DNA of 64,000 nt from Flavobacterium sediminilitoris (GCF_023008245.1 NZ_CP090145.1:3658001-3722000); one strand, 5' to 3'; counted from the first letter of the stretch, positions 10,825 to 19,313 are shown. Translations and numbers: made by a program. The notes: generated by a model not told the origin, from the letters alone.

Positions 10825-11748
10825 ATGCAATACTCATTAAATATGGTTTGGAACCCATCAGAAGGAATAGATTTAGGATTTTTTATGGTTCGCTATTATA
10901 GTTTAATGTTTGTTGTTGCCTTTGGATTAGGATGGTATATCATGAAAAACATATACAAAAGAGAAGGTTTATCAATGGAAAAACTAGACAATCTTTTTGT
11001 ATATACTGTAATTGCAACACTTGTAGGTGCGCGTTTAGGTCATGTTTTCTTTTACGATTGGGATTATTTTAAAGATCATAAATTAGAAATTCTTCTTCCT
11101 ATAAAAGAAACTGCAAGCGGATGGGAATTTACTGGTTTTGCGGGTCTAGCTAGTCATGGTGCTGCAATTGCTATTATTTTAGTCATGTATTTCTATAGTA
11201 AAAAAGTAGTACAAAAACCAATTCTTTGGGTTTTAGATAGAGTTGTTATTCCAGTTGCAAGTGGTGCCATATTTGTTCGTTTAGGTAATTTTATGAATTC
11301 CGAAATTGTTGGAACTCAAACTTCTTCATCATTTGGAATTAAATTTATTAAAGATTGGTATTCTCCTAGAGAGGCTTTCGAAAAAACAGGTATTGGAAAT
11401 GCTAAAGATGCTTACAAAGCTATTGAAACAAATCCTCAGTTTTCACAAGTATTAGCCGATGTTGTTCCTAAACATCCTGCACAATTATACGAAGCTTTTG
11501 GTTATGTTTTTGTATTTGCTATCTTATTTTATATGTATTGGAAAACAGATGCTAGAAACAAGCAAGGACTATTATTTGGAACTTTCTTAGTGCTTCTTTG
11601 GACTGTACGATTCTTAGTTGAATATGTAAAAGAAAGTCAGGGTGGATTTGAAAATGCTCTTGGTGTTTTCTCAACTGGGCAATGGTTAAGTATTCCTTTT
11701 GTAATAATAGGTTTATATTTTGTTTTTAAATCTTTAGTAAAAAAATAA
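10825..11748 (+). CDS. lgt: Prolipoprotein diacylglyceryl transferase
   Basis: 307 residues, an inner-membrane enzyme with about seven membrane segments. It transfers diacylglycerol from phosphatidylglycerol to the lipobox Cys of prolipoproteins, the first step of lipoprotein maturation. Signature stretches are GARLGHVFFYDW, ASHGAAIAI with the conserved His, VRLGNFMNSEIVG (the Lgt signature with Arg, Asn and Glu), and HPAQLYEAFGY. Several predicted lipoproteins in this window are substrates in principle. An AT-rich 148-nt leader precedes it, and a bidirectional terminator follows. Confidence 0.97.
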   Translation: MQYSLNMVWNPSEGIDLGFFMVRYYSLMFVVAFGLGWYIMKNIYKREGLSMEKLDNLFVYTVIATLVGARLGHVFFYDWDYFKDHKLEILLPIKETASGWEFTGFAGLASHGAAIAIILVMYFYSKKVVQKPILWVLDRVVIPVASGAIFVRLGNFMNSEIVGTQTSSSFGIKFIKDWYSPREAFEKTGIGNAKDAYKAIETNPQFSQVLADVVPKHPAQLYEAFGYVFVFAILFYMYWKTDARNKQGLLFGTFLVLLWTVRFLVEYVKESQGGFENALGVFSTGQWLSIPFVIIGLYFVFKSLVKK

Positions 11749-11786
11749 AAAAGAGAGGCTACAAAAATTGTAGCCTCTCTTTTTTA
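11747..11786. terminator. Bidirectional terminator between lgt and the threonine aldolase gene
   Basis: The stem GAGAGGCTACAA / TTGTAGCCTCTC has a 3-nt loop and A/T-tracts on both sides. It serves the convergent lgt and aldolase genes. Confidence 0.9.
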
Positions 11787-11809
11787 AATATGTCGTTTCC
11801 TAAAATGTT

Positions 11810-12835
11810 TTAAGATTGCATTCTATTCAAAACATCTAAAACGTAATCATGCATAACACTTCTATAATCCATATGTGTTACCATTCTAAGTTTTCCTTGT
11901 CCCATTGAAGAAATCAAAATGCTTTTTTGTTTTAATTTTTCAATAAACTGCTTTTCATCAACTGTAGCATGTAATGTAAAAATAACAATATTAGTTTCTA
12001 CTGGTTCTACCGATGCAATCCATGATTTAGAAGCTAAAACTTTACCTAATTCTTTTGCTCTTTGATGATCTTGAGCTAATCTTTCTATATTATTTTGCAA
12101 AGCATATAGTCCTGCTGCTGCTAAATATCCTGATTGTCTCATGTTTCCTCCAAATAATTTACGAATACGAATTGCTTTTTTAATATCGATTGCATTCCCC
12201 ACTAAAACAGATCCTACTGGAGCTCCTAGTCCTTTAGATAAACATACCGAAATAGTATCAAATAGACTACCAAAATCTTTTGGTTGTTGTTGCTTTGCAA
12301 CTAATGCATTCCATAAACGGGCTCCATCTAAATGATACTTTAGATTATGTTCAATACAAACTTGTTTAATTTTTTGCAATTCTTGAAATTCATAACAAGC
12401 TCCTCCCCCTTTATTGGTTGTATTTTCTAAGCTTACTAAACGAGTAGTTGGTGCATGATAAAATTCTGGATCATTAATTACGTTTTTAACTTGTTCTGCT
12501 GTTATTTTTCCTCTATCGCCATCTACTAAATGACAAGAAACACCACTATTTGCAGCTACTCCTCCTCCTTCATATAAAAAAATATGTGACCATTTATCAC
12601 AAATTACCTCATCGCCTGGTTGTGTATGTAATTTTATAGCTGTTTGATTTGCCATTGTACCACTTGGAAAAAATAAAGCGGCTTCTTTGCCAAACATTTC
12701 AGCAGTGTAACGTTCTAATTCATTGACTGTTGGATCTTGTTTAAACACATCGTCTCCTACTTCTGCTTTAAACATTACATCAAGCATAGCGGGCGTTGGT
12801 TTTGTTACAGTATCACTAATTAAATTTATTTCCAT
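11810..12835 (-). CDS. Low-specificity L-threonine aldolase family (PLP enzyme)
   Basis: 341 residues, fold-type I PLP enzyme that cleaves L-threonine or allo-threonine to glycine and acetaldehyde. Seen: SDTVTKPTPAML near the start, GDDVFKQDPTVNELE, FPSGTMANQTA, KWSHIF with the PLP-stacking H84, YHLDGARLWNA with the cofactor Asp, and SVCLSKGLGAPVGS with Schiff-base K201. Full length. Whether it prefers L-threo or allo substrates cannot be seen. It is divergent from prfB. Confidence 0.93.
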   Translation of the reverse strand: MEINLISDTVTKPTPAMLDVMFKAEVGDDVFKQDPTVNELERYTAEMFGKEAALFFPSGTMANQTAIKLHTQPGDEVICDKWSHIFLYEGGGVAANSGVSCHLVDGDRGKITAEQVKNVINDPEFYHAPTTRLVSLENTTNKGGGACYEFQELQKIKQVCIEHNLKYHLDGARLWNALVAKQQQPKDFGSLFDTISVCLSKGLGAPVGSVLVGNAIDIKKAIRIRKLFGGNMRQSGYLAAAGLYALQNNIERLAQDHQRAKELGKVLASKSWIASVEPVETNIVIFTLHATVDEKQFIEKLKQKSILISSMGQGKLRMVTHMDYRSVMHDYVLDVLNRMQS

Positions 12836-12854
12836 AAAATCAAAAGGAATGTTC

Positions 12855-12862
12855 TATTTTTG
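12855..12862 (+). promoter_or_regulatory. Promoter -7 element (TATTTTTG) of prfB
   Basis: TATTTTTG fits TAnnTTTG. It is 22 nt upstream of the prfB ATG, so the leader would be only about 15 nt. Confidence 0.5.
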
Positions 12863-12883
12863 TGTTGTAAAACTACAATATTT

Positions 12884-13982
12884 ATGCTTAATACAGAACA
12901 AGTAAAAGATATTATTGATCGCCTTGGTGCGTTAAGGAGGTATCTTTGACATCGATAGAAAAACTATCGAAATAACAAACGAAGAAGAAAAAACGTTTGC
13001 TCCTGGTTTTTGGGACAATGCTAGAGAAGCTCAAATTATTGTTCGCGATATCCGTTCTAAAAAGAAATGGGTAGAAGATTACAATAAAGGACTTGAAATG
13101 GCAGAAGAGCTTCAAATTATGTTAGATTTCCTAAAAGATGGAGATGTTTCAGAAGAAGAAGTAGATGAATTGTATACTAAAACCATTGCTCATATTGAAG
13201 ATATAGAGTTTAGAAACATGCTTTCTGACGAAGGTGACAGTATGAGTGCAGTATTACAGATTACTGCTGGTGCTGGTGGAACAGAAAGTTGTGACTGGGC
13301 TTCCATGTTAATGCGAATGTATTTAATGTGGGGTGAAAAACAAGGCTACAAAATTAAAGAATTGAATTTTCAAGAAGGAGATGTTGCCGGAATTAAAACC
13401 GTAACGCTTGAATTTGAAGGTGATTTTGCTTTTGGTTATTTAAAAGGTGAAAATGGTGTACATCGATTAGTACGTATTTCTCCTTTTGATAGCAATGCTA
13501 AGCGTCATACTTCTTTTGCTTCGGTTTATGTATATCCTTTAGTGGATGATACGATTGAAATTGAGATTAATCCTGCTGATATTGAGATTACTACTGCTCG
13601 TTCTAGCGGTGCTGGTGGTCAAAATGTAAATAAAGTGGAGACCAAAGTACAATTGGTTCATAAACCTACAGGTATTCAAATTCAATGTTCGGAAACCCGT
13701 TCGCAACATGATAATAGAAATCGTGCAATGCAAATGCTGAAATCCCAGTTGTATGAAATTGAATTAAAAAAGCAATTAGCGCAAAGAGCCGATATTGAAG
13801 CGAGTAAAATGAAAATTGAATGGGGTTCTCAAATTCGTAATTATGTGATGCAGCCTTATAAACTAGTCAAAGATGTTCGCACAGGTGCAGAAACTAGCGA
13901 TGTGGATGCAGTTATGAATGGAGATATCGATAAATTCTTAAAAGCTTATCTAATGATGATGGGACAAAAAGAGGAAGAATAA
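12884..13982 (+). CDS. prfB: Peptide chain release factor 2 with programmed +1 frameshift (12884..12946 joined to 12948..13982)
   Basis: The short zero frame ATG...CGCCTTGGTGCGTTAAGGAGGTATCTT meets TGA at 12947-12949. Skipping T12947 continues as GAC in the +1 frame through to 13982, giving 365 residues. The internal Shine-Dalgarno AGGAGG (12935-12940) lies 3 nt before the CTT slip codon, with TGAC following, which is the classic RF2 autoregulatory site. RF2 reads UGA and UAA; the GGQ tripeptide is at residues 244-246 ([13 protein letters not shown]). Low RF2 levels let the ribosome shift and make more RF2. It is intact, not a pseudogene. Confidence 0.97.
12935..12950 (+). promoter_or_regulatory. 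RF2 programmed +1 frameshift site
   Basis: AGGAGG TAT CTT TGA C: internal SD, 3-nt spacer, slippery CTT and UGA stop with a C context. This arrangement matches the conserved bacterial prfB recoding site. Confidence 0.95.
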
Positions 13983-14010
13983 GATTTATTCTCAATTTAA
14001 ATTAATTATC

Positions 14011-14060
14011 ATAAAAAAATCCAAATTCTATCCTTTTTAGAATTTGGATTTTTTTATATA
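14011..14060. terminator. Terminator after prfB
   Basis: AAATCCAAATTCTA / TAGAATTTGGATTT-type stem with an 8-nt loop, flanked by A and T tracts. The same stem core (ATCCAAATTC) recurs in the terminator after the next small gene. Confidence 0.85.
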
Positions 14061-14146
14061 ATTCAAATAACATATTGATTTTAAATAAAATAATCTCTAT
14101 TTTTAGATAATTCAAAATGTACTTACAAATTACAACATAAACAAAC

Positions 14147-14180
14147 AGACATGAAAAGTGAATGTCTATAAAAATTCACT
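14147..14180 (+). promoter_or_regulatory. Overlapping alternative hairpins in the leader of the small peptide gene
   Basis: AGACAT (14147-14152) can pair with ATGTCT (14162-14167), while AGTGAAT (14157-14163) can pair with ATTCACT (14174-14180). The two stems overlap and exclude each other. Both are short, so this is suggestive only. A possible promoter (TTG at 14075 and TATTTTTA at 14099) lies upstream. Confidence 0.3.
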
Positions 14181-14207
14181 ATAACATTAATTTTAATATT
14201 TTAAATC

Positions 14208-14387
14208 ATGAAAAATCAAATTTTAAAGTTTGGAAAAGTTTTAACAAAATCGGAACAAAAGGCTATTAAAGGAGCTTCTTCTTATGGAGAATGTGAATCT
14301 AAATATTCTTTTGATTGTGGAGTTCCTAATCATGTTTGTTGCAATTACATGTGTGTATTACCTTCACATCCTGCTTGTCAATTTTAA
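14208..14387 (+). CDS. Six-cysteine peptide with double-glycine-type leader (bacteriocin/RiPP precursor-like)
   Basis: 59 residues. The leader MKNQILKFGKVLTKSEQKAI followed by KG looks like the Bacteroidota natural-product leader (L-x-K-x-E-Q-K-x-I-x-G) that is cut after the G by peptidase-containing ABC transporters. The core of about 37 residues begins ASSYGEC and contains six Cys (one CC pair), suggesting disulfides or thioether modification. The gene has its own leader region of more than 100 nt and a terminator. No modification enzyme or transporter gene is nearby. Alternative: a non-bacteriocin secreted signal or small structural peptide. Confidence 0.75.
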   Translation: MKNQILKFGKVLTKSEQKAIKGASSYGECESKYSFDCGVPNHVCCNYMCVLPSHPACQF

Positions 14388-14397
14388 ACAAGGTTAA

Positions 14398-14444
14398 ATA
14401 AAAAATCCAAATTCCTTTTAAATAATGGAATTTGGATTTTTTAT
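14398..14444. terminator. Bidirectional terminator between the peptide gene and the FrnE-like gene
   Basis: AAATCCAAATTCC / GGAATTTGGATTT stem with an 11-nt loop and flanking A/T tracts. Its stem is nearly the same as that of the prfB terminator 400 nt away. Confidence 0.85.
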
Positions 14445-14471
14445 TGAATTAACAATTATGGTAGTAAAAAC

Positions 14472-15188
14472 TTAATTACAACCTTCAATTCCGCAACTAT
14501 CTCCTTCTGTTGTATTAACTAAAGTTACTTTAGAAGTAAAATTTCCTTCTTTCCAAGTTGTTTCTAATGTTTGTAAAAATGCTTCTTCTGGTTGCGCTCC
14601 TGAAATGGCATATTTATTATCAAATACAAAAAACGGAACACCTTGTACTCCTATTTGTTGTGCCATAGCTATATCGTTTTTAACCTCATCAGAATAAGCA
14701 TCGGAATGTAAAACTTCTTCAACAGTTTCTTTTTCTAAGCCTACTTGTTGTCCTAATGTACTTAAGGTTTCTAAATCATCAACATTTTTACCATCTGTCA
14801 AATAAGCTTTTAGCAATTGTTCTTTTAGTTCGTTTCCTAATTTATGTGCTTTTGCTAAATGTAATAAGCGATGTGCATTATGTGAATTGGCTAAAATAGC
14901 TTTTTCAAAATGAAAATCCAATCCAGAATTTTTAGCATTTTGGGTCATATTATCGACCATTTCTTGTGCCCAAGCCTTGTTTTTACCATATTTTACTGCT
15001 AAATGATCTACAATGTTATCATCAGGCGAAGCTTTAAAGCTTGCATCTAATTGGAAACTTTTCCATTCTATTTCTACATTGTCTTTGTGTTTAAAATTGG
15101 CTAATGCTCCTTCTATTCTTCTTTTTCCTATATAACAAAACGGACACATTACGTCGGACCAAATTTGTACTTTTAATGTATTTTCCAT
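14472..15188 (-). CDS. DsbA-family oxidoreductase, FrnE-like
   Basis: 238 residues from the ATG at 15188 (MENTLKVQIWSDVMCPFCYI). A further upstream in-frame ATG would only add MYIQIKKI. The thioredoxin-fold DSBA domain starts at residue 5, with the CPFC active site at 15-18 and the cis-Pro-type GVQGVPFFVFD near the C-terminus, as in FrnE/polyketide-synthesis-type oxidoreductases. There is no signal peptide, so it acts in the cytosol. The C-terminus ends GDSCGIEGCN, adding two Cys, as seen in some FrnE homologues. Substrate unknown. Confidence 0.9.
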   Translation of the reverse strand: MENTLKVQIWSDVMCPFCYIGKRRIEGALANFKHKDNVEIEWKSFQLDASFKASPDDNIVDHLAVKYGKNKAWAQEMVDNMTQNAKNSGLDFHFEKAILANSHNAHRLLHLAKAHKLGNELKEQLLKAYLTDGKNVDDLETLSTLGQQVGLEKETVEEVLHSDAYSDEVKNDIAMAQQIGVQGVPFFVFDNKYAISGAQPEEAFLQTLETTWKEGNFTSKVTLVNTTEGDSCGIEGCN

Positions 15189-15287
15189 TATCTTTTTTAT
15201 TTGTATATACAAATTTACTTCTATCTGAATGGATAGAAAAGGATTTAAGAGTATATTAACGTATCAACTAAGATAGAGAAAGGAAAA

Positions 15288-15629
15288 TTAAAGGGGATGC
15301 ATGTAGTATATAAAAGGATAAAAAAAGGTTACAAAACTATAGGTAACTGTTCCAATAATGATAAAAAAATGTCTGTATTGAAAGAAATTAAACTTTGATT
15401 TTAAATAATATACGTTAATTATTTCAAGTAATATTCCTAGAGAATAAAGAACATTTGCCATGAAGCCCCAAAAGAAAATTCCAATACAATCTACTAAACC
15501 AAAACAGGATGGAAAAATAATCAATAGAGAAAAAATGCCTAAAGCGCCTAAAATTATATTAAAACGAAGTCTATGCTTTTCCCACCAATTAATTGTTTGA
15601 TTTATTGAACTAAAGTCTATTTCTTTCAT
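15288..15629 (-). CDS. Small membrane protein of unknown function
   Basis: 113 residues with about three to four hydrophobic segments (FNIILGALGIFSLLIIF, IGIFFWGFMANVLYSLGILL, HFFIIIGTVTYSFVTFFYPF). The arrangement suggests an integral inner-membrane protein. No family recognised. It is followed downstream, 100 nt away, by the unrelated FrnE gene on the same strand. Confidence 0.6.
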   Translation of the reverse strand: MKEIDFSSINQTINWWEKHRLRFNIILGALGIFSLLIIFPSCFGLVDCIGIFFWGFMANVLYSLGILLEIINVYYLKSKFNFFQYRHFFIIIGTVTYSFVTFFYPFIYYMHPL

Positions 15630-15680
15630 ATTTTTAAATTTATCTACTAGATATAAATGAAGCTTCCTTAACAGTATTTT

Positions 15681-17171
15681 TTATTCTTCAACTATCTTGG
15701 TTACGAGGTATTCTGGTAATTTATTTACTGCTTCTATTAATTTCTTTTTATTGACTGTTTGTTTTTCTTCGTTTTCTAAATTGTGGTTATAGTTTAAAAA
15801 CAAATAATACATTAAAATCCTATTGTAATCATCAAGTTGATTATCAACTATCATTTCTAACATTTTTGTTTCTATTTCATTTGCTTTTTCTGTTTCAGAT
15901 AAAGCTCTGCCTATTCTACCTATACTTCCATAATAATGATTTTTACTTGGGTTTTCAACTCGTAAACTTATTCCTAATAGCAAGTCTAAAACATTAATAT
16001 CTAAGACTTCTAGCTCTTTTATATAGGTTTTCCTTCTTCCCCATGCATAACTTCCATCACTTACTCTGTCAAATCTATCGTTCATGATGTCTAAATGGGA
16101 TCGAAGGAATATTTCCCAATTTATGGTTTCAGCCGCTAATTTAGCAATATTTACAGCGTGTATTCTTGGACTATTATCTTGACTACAACCTCCAATTACA
16201 ATTCTATTCCTTTTTAATTCGAGTGCTGTTTTTGGTGAATAATAAAGTGCTACATATTCTTCTAATTCATCATTAGAGCCTCCTTTTTTTAGCACTTCTT
16301 GCACTGCTTTTCCAAGAAGAACATCAAATTTTTCATCAATTACTCTTAAACTATCTACTCTCTTAAGACGTAAAGAATCCCATAATTTGTACTTCTCCGA
16401 AAAAATTTGATAACTTTCTTCATTGAATTCAGTATTGTATTCTGGTCTGTTTGTTGCTTTATTAATGTAATCAATAAAATTTTTAGATTTCAAAGGCTCT
16501 TTGTTTGAGAATCTAACACCTCCTTTTTCTGCTTTTTCATAAAAAACATGTGCAGTAGTATCGACCATACAATCTGAATATTGAATCATTCTGGCATAAC
16601 GCTCTGGTATGGGTTGTTGTGTAAAATCTTCCGTAAAATAAAATGCATCAATAGATTCTTTAGAATATTCGCTTTTTTCATGATATCTAAAAACCCATTT
16701 CCCTTTTAATGATTCATCATATATTTCTAAATTTTCATAAAAATTAAATTCATAACCATGATTATCATTGAACTCTAAACTACTTAATTCTACAACTTCT
16801 TTTTTCTTATAGTTTTTATATTTAAACTTTATAATAACTAAGTCTTTATCTACTTCAGTTTGAATATATTTTTTTATAAAATCATCAAATGAAATATTTG
16901 CTTCTATATCTTTTTTTGCTTCTTTTACTAGCGTATCTTCTAATGATACATAATGAGCCTTTGCTTGTGGTTTTGATAAATAGATTTTATCGAATTCGCA
17001 AACTTTAAATTTTAAGTTTAACGAATCTACAATAAACTTTAATTGTTTTACAGTGTTATCTGAATAGATGAGTCCATTATTCGATTTGCTAAATTCTGTG
17101 TTTTGGGAAAAACTGTTTATCCCAAACAATAAAAGCAGGATTGTTGCTACAAGTGATTTCATCTTCTTCAT
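15681..17171 (-). CDS. Secreted protein of unknown function
   Basis: 496 residues with signal peptide MKKMKSLVATILLLLFGINS followed by FSQ. The mature part is charged and mostly predicted helical, with a WRS/HEAT-like feel (repeated helices in the last 170 residues, e.g. HAVNIAKLAAETINWEIFL) but no motif I can name. Probably periplasmic or outer-membrane associated. It sits between the membrane protein and the 2OG oxygenase gene on the same strand. Confidence 0.7.
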   Translation of the reverse strand: MKKMKSLVATILLLLFGINSFSQNTEFSKSNNGLIYSDNTVKQLKFIVDSLNLKFKVCEFDKIYLSKPQAKAHYVSLEDTLVKEAKKDIEANISFDDFIKKYIQTEVDKDLVIIKFKYKNYKKKEVVELSSLEFNDNHGYEFNFYENLEIYDESLKGKWVFRYHEKSEYSKESIDAFYFTEDFTQQPIPERYARMIQYSDCMVDTTAHVFYEKAEKGGVRFSNKEPLKSKNFIDYINKATNRPEYNTEFNEESYQIFSEKYKLWDSLRLKRVDSLRVIDEKFDVLLGKAVQEVLKKGGSNDELEEYVALYYSPKTALELKRNRIVIGGCSQDNSPRIHAVNIAKLAAETINWEIFLRSHLDIMNDRFDRVSDGSYAWGRRKTYIKELEVLDINVLDLLLGISLRVENPSKNHYYGSIGRIGRALSETEKANEIETKMLEMIVDNQLDDYNRILMYYLFLNYNHNLENEEKQTVNKKKLIEAVNKLPEYLVTKIVEE

Positions 17172-17218
17172 TTTAGTAAGGTTTTTGAATAGATTTTTTA
17201 AGCATTTAAAATATATGT

Positions 17219-17806
17219 TTACCTATAAGGTGGTCCAGAAACCCAACCCACAATAGATTGTCGTGTGCCTTTTGTAATGGGTGTAACGCGATGCATGATG
17301 AAGGAAGGAAAAATGACTATGGTTCCTTTTTTTCGGGGTGCATTTTTTATTTTATTGTTTATCATAAACTGTAAATCGCCTCCTTCATAGCTGTCTTCAT
17401 CGGATAACTGAATGGTCATGCTTAATTTTCGTGCGGAAATTTCTCCTGCACCAAAATCTAAATGCCAATCAAAAAAATCGCCTTCAGAATATCTTGTTAG
17501 TTGTAGTTCCTGATGGAAGCCTAACAAATCAAACCAGTATCTTTCGTTATTGCAGTTAATTGCTAAACTTGCTAATCGGTTATAAATCCAATCGTTTTCG
17601 GGTGTATTTTCTATAAACATAACGGAACTCTTTCGCAATTCGTCATTATAGGTATCGTCTCCAGAAAGTGTTGCTTTTATGGTTTTGTCTTCTTCCCAAA
17701 AATTGAGTATTTTATTTATTTCATGTGGAAGGAATAATCCCGTGTAATAAATGAATTCTGCAAAGTTATGTTTTAGAGGAAGACCAAATGAATAATTTAT
17801 TGCCAT
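17219..17806 (-). CDS. 2-oxoglutarate/Fe(II)-dependent oxygenase (prolyl 4-hydroxylase/PKHD-like)
   Basis: 195 residues. The double-stranded beta-helix Fe site is visible: H115 and D117 in FFDWHLDFG, distal H172 in PSFIMHRVTPI, and R182 for 2-oxoglutarate in KGTRQSIVGW. The segment DEDSYEGGDLQF is the typical P4Hc strand. The family hydroxylates protein or small-molecule substrates in the cytosol; the substrate here is unknown. The start ATG is preceded by the palindrome-rich gap 17807-18404. Confidence 0.85.
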   Translation of the reverse strand: MAINYSFGLPLKHNFAEFIYYTGLFLPHEINKILNFWEEDKTIKATLSGDDTYNDELRKSSVMFIENTPENDWIYNRLASLAINCNNERYWFDLLGFHQELQLTRYSEGDFFDWHLDFGAGEISARKLSMTIQLSDEDSYEGGDLQFMINNKIKNAPRKKGTIVIFPSFIMHRVTPITKGTRQSIVGWVSGPPYR

Positions 17807-18404
17807 GTTATTTTACTTTTTAGTACCGTTATATTCTTGTGGCTCTTGCGTAAATTTAAAACAAAAGAGAACAAGTACAAAACTCCTCATGGAATTTTCA
17901 AAGACTCTAGTGAGGCAAACAAACGAAATGAAACTCTAAAACACAAATAAAACTTCACAATTGCAACGAAACGGTTGTTGGCAGATAATTTTATTTTTAG
18001 AAAAAGTTGTGACAATTTTTTTTTCATTTTTTTGTTTTGTCACAAAACTGTGACAATTTTTTTTCTTCGAATACGAATTGTCACAAATTTGTGACAAAAT
18101 AATTTTAAGTTAATTATTTTGTCACAGTTTTTGATTGTATATAATTTAGTAGCATTTAATTTATATAGTGGATTGTGAAGAAGCGTAAAATATTTAAAGT
18201 ACTGATTTTATTTTCTCAAGAAGAAATGGTAATGTTATAGGGTATTACCAGAAGTCAATGAGCAATGTTTAAAATTGGTTAATTTAAAGAACAACAAGTA
18301 ATGTATTCAACACGAAAAAAACTAAATCGTAATTTCTATGCTGGATTTACTTTGTTTGTGGTTTAAAGGCGGGGATTTTGAGGGGCTGAGTTACTATATA
18401 CAGA
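17807..18404. other. Gene-free region holding a palindromic array
   Basis: No open reading frame with coding character was seen in these 598 nt. The left part precedes the oxygenase start. The middle holds the 41-bp dyad array listed separately. The right part (18180-18404) looks like degenerate former coding sequence, without a recognisable product. Confidence 0.6.
18007..18129. repeat. Three 41-bp units of alternating TTGTGACAA / TTGTCACAA sites
   Basis: Half-sites lie at 18007, 18037, 18048, 18078, 18089 and 18118, alternating in orientation with start-to-start spacing 30, 11, 30, 11, 29. Back-to-back pairs form 20-bp palindromes, the best being TTGTCACAAATTTGTGACAA (18078-18097, perfect), separated by 20-21 nt of unlike AT-rich sequence. 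The last unit is itself a 15-bp perfect stem (18090-18104 with 18112-18126). Confidence 0.9.
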
Positions 18405-19313
18405 CTATATTTGAAATTCTTTTTTAACAAGGTTCAAAATACCTTCTTCCATAGAATCTAAATTGTTATCAGAATATGCAATTTCTTTTAATATTGAAAA
18501 AACCTCTACTTTTTTATTCTCCATTTTAGAAACTTCATTTAAAGATTCTCTGAACTGGCTACTATCAGAGTTCATTCTTCTAATTTCACTATCTAATATA
18601 TCTAAATCCAAAGTGTTATTGGATTTTAAAATTAGGAAATTACAAATTTTAATTCTTTCATTTTCATGTAAATAGCCATCTACCCTCCCCATATATACCA
18701 TTAAATTTATTTCATGTATATATTCTTGAAAGAATTTCACAATGCTACCTACAGGGGTTTCATTAATTCTATCTTGAATAAATTTTATAGGATTTTCAAA
18801 AATTTCTCCAGTTTCAAGATCAACTAATTCTGTAATTCTCGATAATTTGAAACTTCTAATTGAGTTCCGTTCATGACAAAATGAATTTATTAAAAAATCA
18901 TTGCTGTTTTTAATAATCTTTTTTATAGTAATTCTCCTTTTACTGAAATTCTTTTTTAAATCAATATATCCAATAATAACTAATGCATTTAAATTGATAA
19001 TTTCATTTTCTTCTGCTTTTTCATAATTTTCAAAAGAATCTTCAAAAGGTAAAACTGTTTCAACTTTTAATTTATTAGGTAAAGGTCTGTCTACTACATT
19101 TTGAATCTCAATTTTGGTTTTATTTATAATGTTATAAACATTTTGGCTTGAATATTTAATTTTAGATTTTAAGCTAAAACTAATATCATGTTTTGTCATT
19201 ACTTTAAAACAATTTCTACAAACTCTTCCACCGTCTAATAATTTACCTCCTCCAAAATTTGGAGTATTTAAAAATCCAAGTTCCTTCTGACATCCAGAGC
19301 ATATTTGTTTCAT
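18405..19313 (-). CDS. Zinc-ribbon, WYL-like and TerB-like domain protein
   Basis: 302 residues. The N-terminus has a DUF4428-like zinc ribbon: C5 and C8 (CSGC) with C32 and C35 (CRNC) around GGGKLLDGGRV. The middle (about 105-190) has RRITIKKIIKNSNDFLINSF then RNSIRSFKLSRITELVDLET, a WYL-domain-like pattern that in other proteins binds nucleotides or nucleic acids. The C-terminal about 100 residues (MGRVDGYLHENERIKIC, then YSDNNLDSMEEGI) resemble TerB, an acidic helical domain of stress and phage-defence Ter systems. Domain calls are by eye. No other ter gene is adjacent. Confidence 0.65.
   Translation of the reverse strand: MKQICSGCQKELGFLNTPNFGGGKLLDGGRVCRNCFKVMTKHDISFSLKSKIKYSSQNVYNIINKTKIEIQNVVDRPLPNKLKVETVLPFEDSFENYEKAEENEIINLNALVIIGYIDLKKNFSKRRITIKKIIKNSNDFLINSFCHERNSIRSFKLSRITELVDLETGEIFENPIKFIQDRINETPVGSIVKFFQEYIHEINLMVYMGRVDGYLHENERIKICNFLILKSNNTLDLDILDSEIRRMNSDSSQFRESLNEVSKMENKKVEVFSILKEIAYSDNNLDSMEEGILNLVKKEFQI

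Noticed and set aside
12947..12949. Early TGA in prfB suggesting a broken gene
   Set aside because: It is the conserved programmed frameshift stop; downstream RF2 is intact.
12912..13115. Minus-strand open frame over the prfB start
   Set aside because: It lies antisense to the prfB frameshift region. The plus-strand reading with +1 shift explains the sequence fully.
18007..18129. Possible CRISPR array
   Set aside because: Only two complete palindromic repeats, short 20-21-nt spacers and no cas genes.
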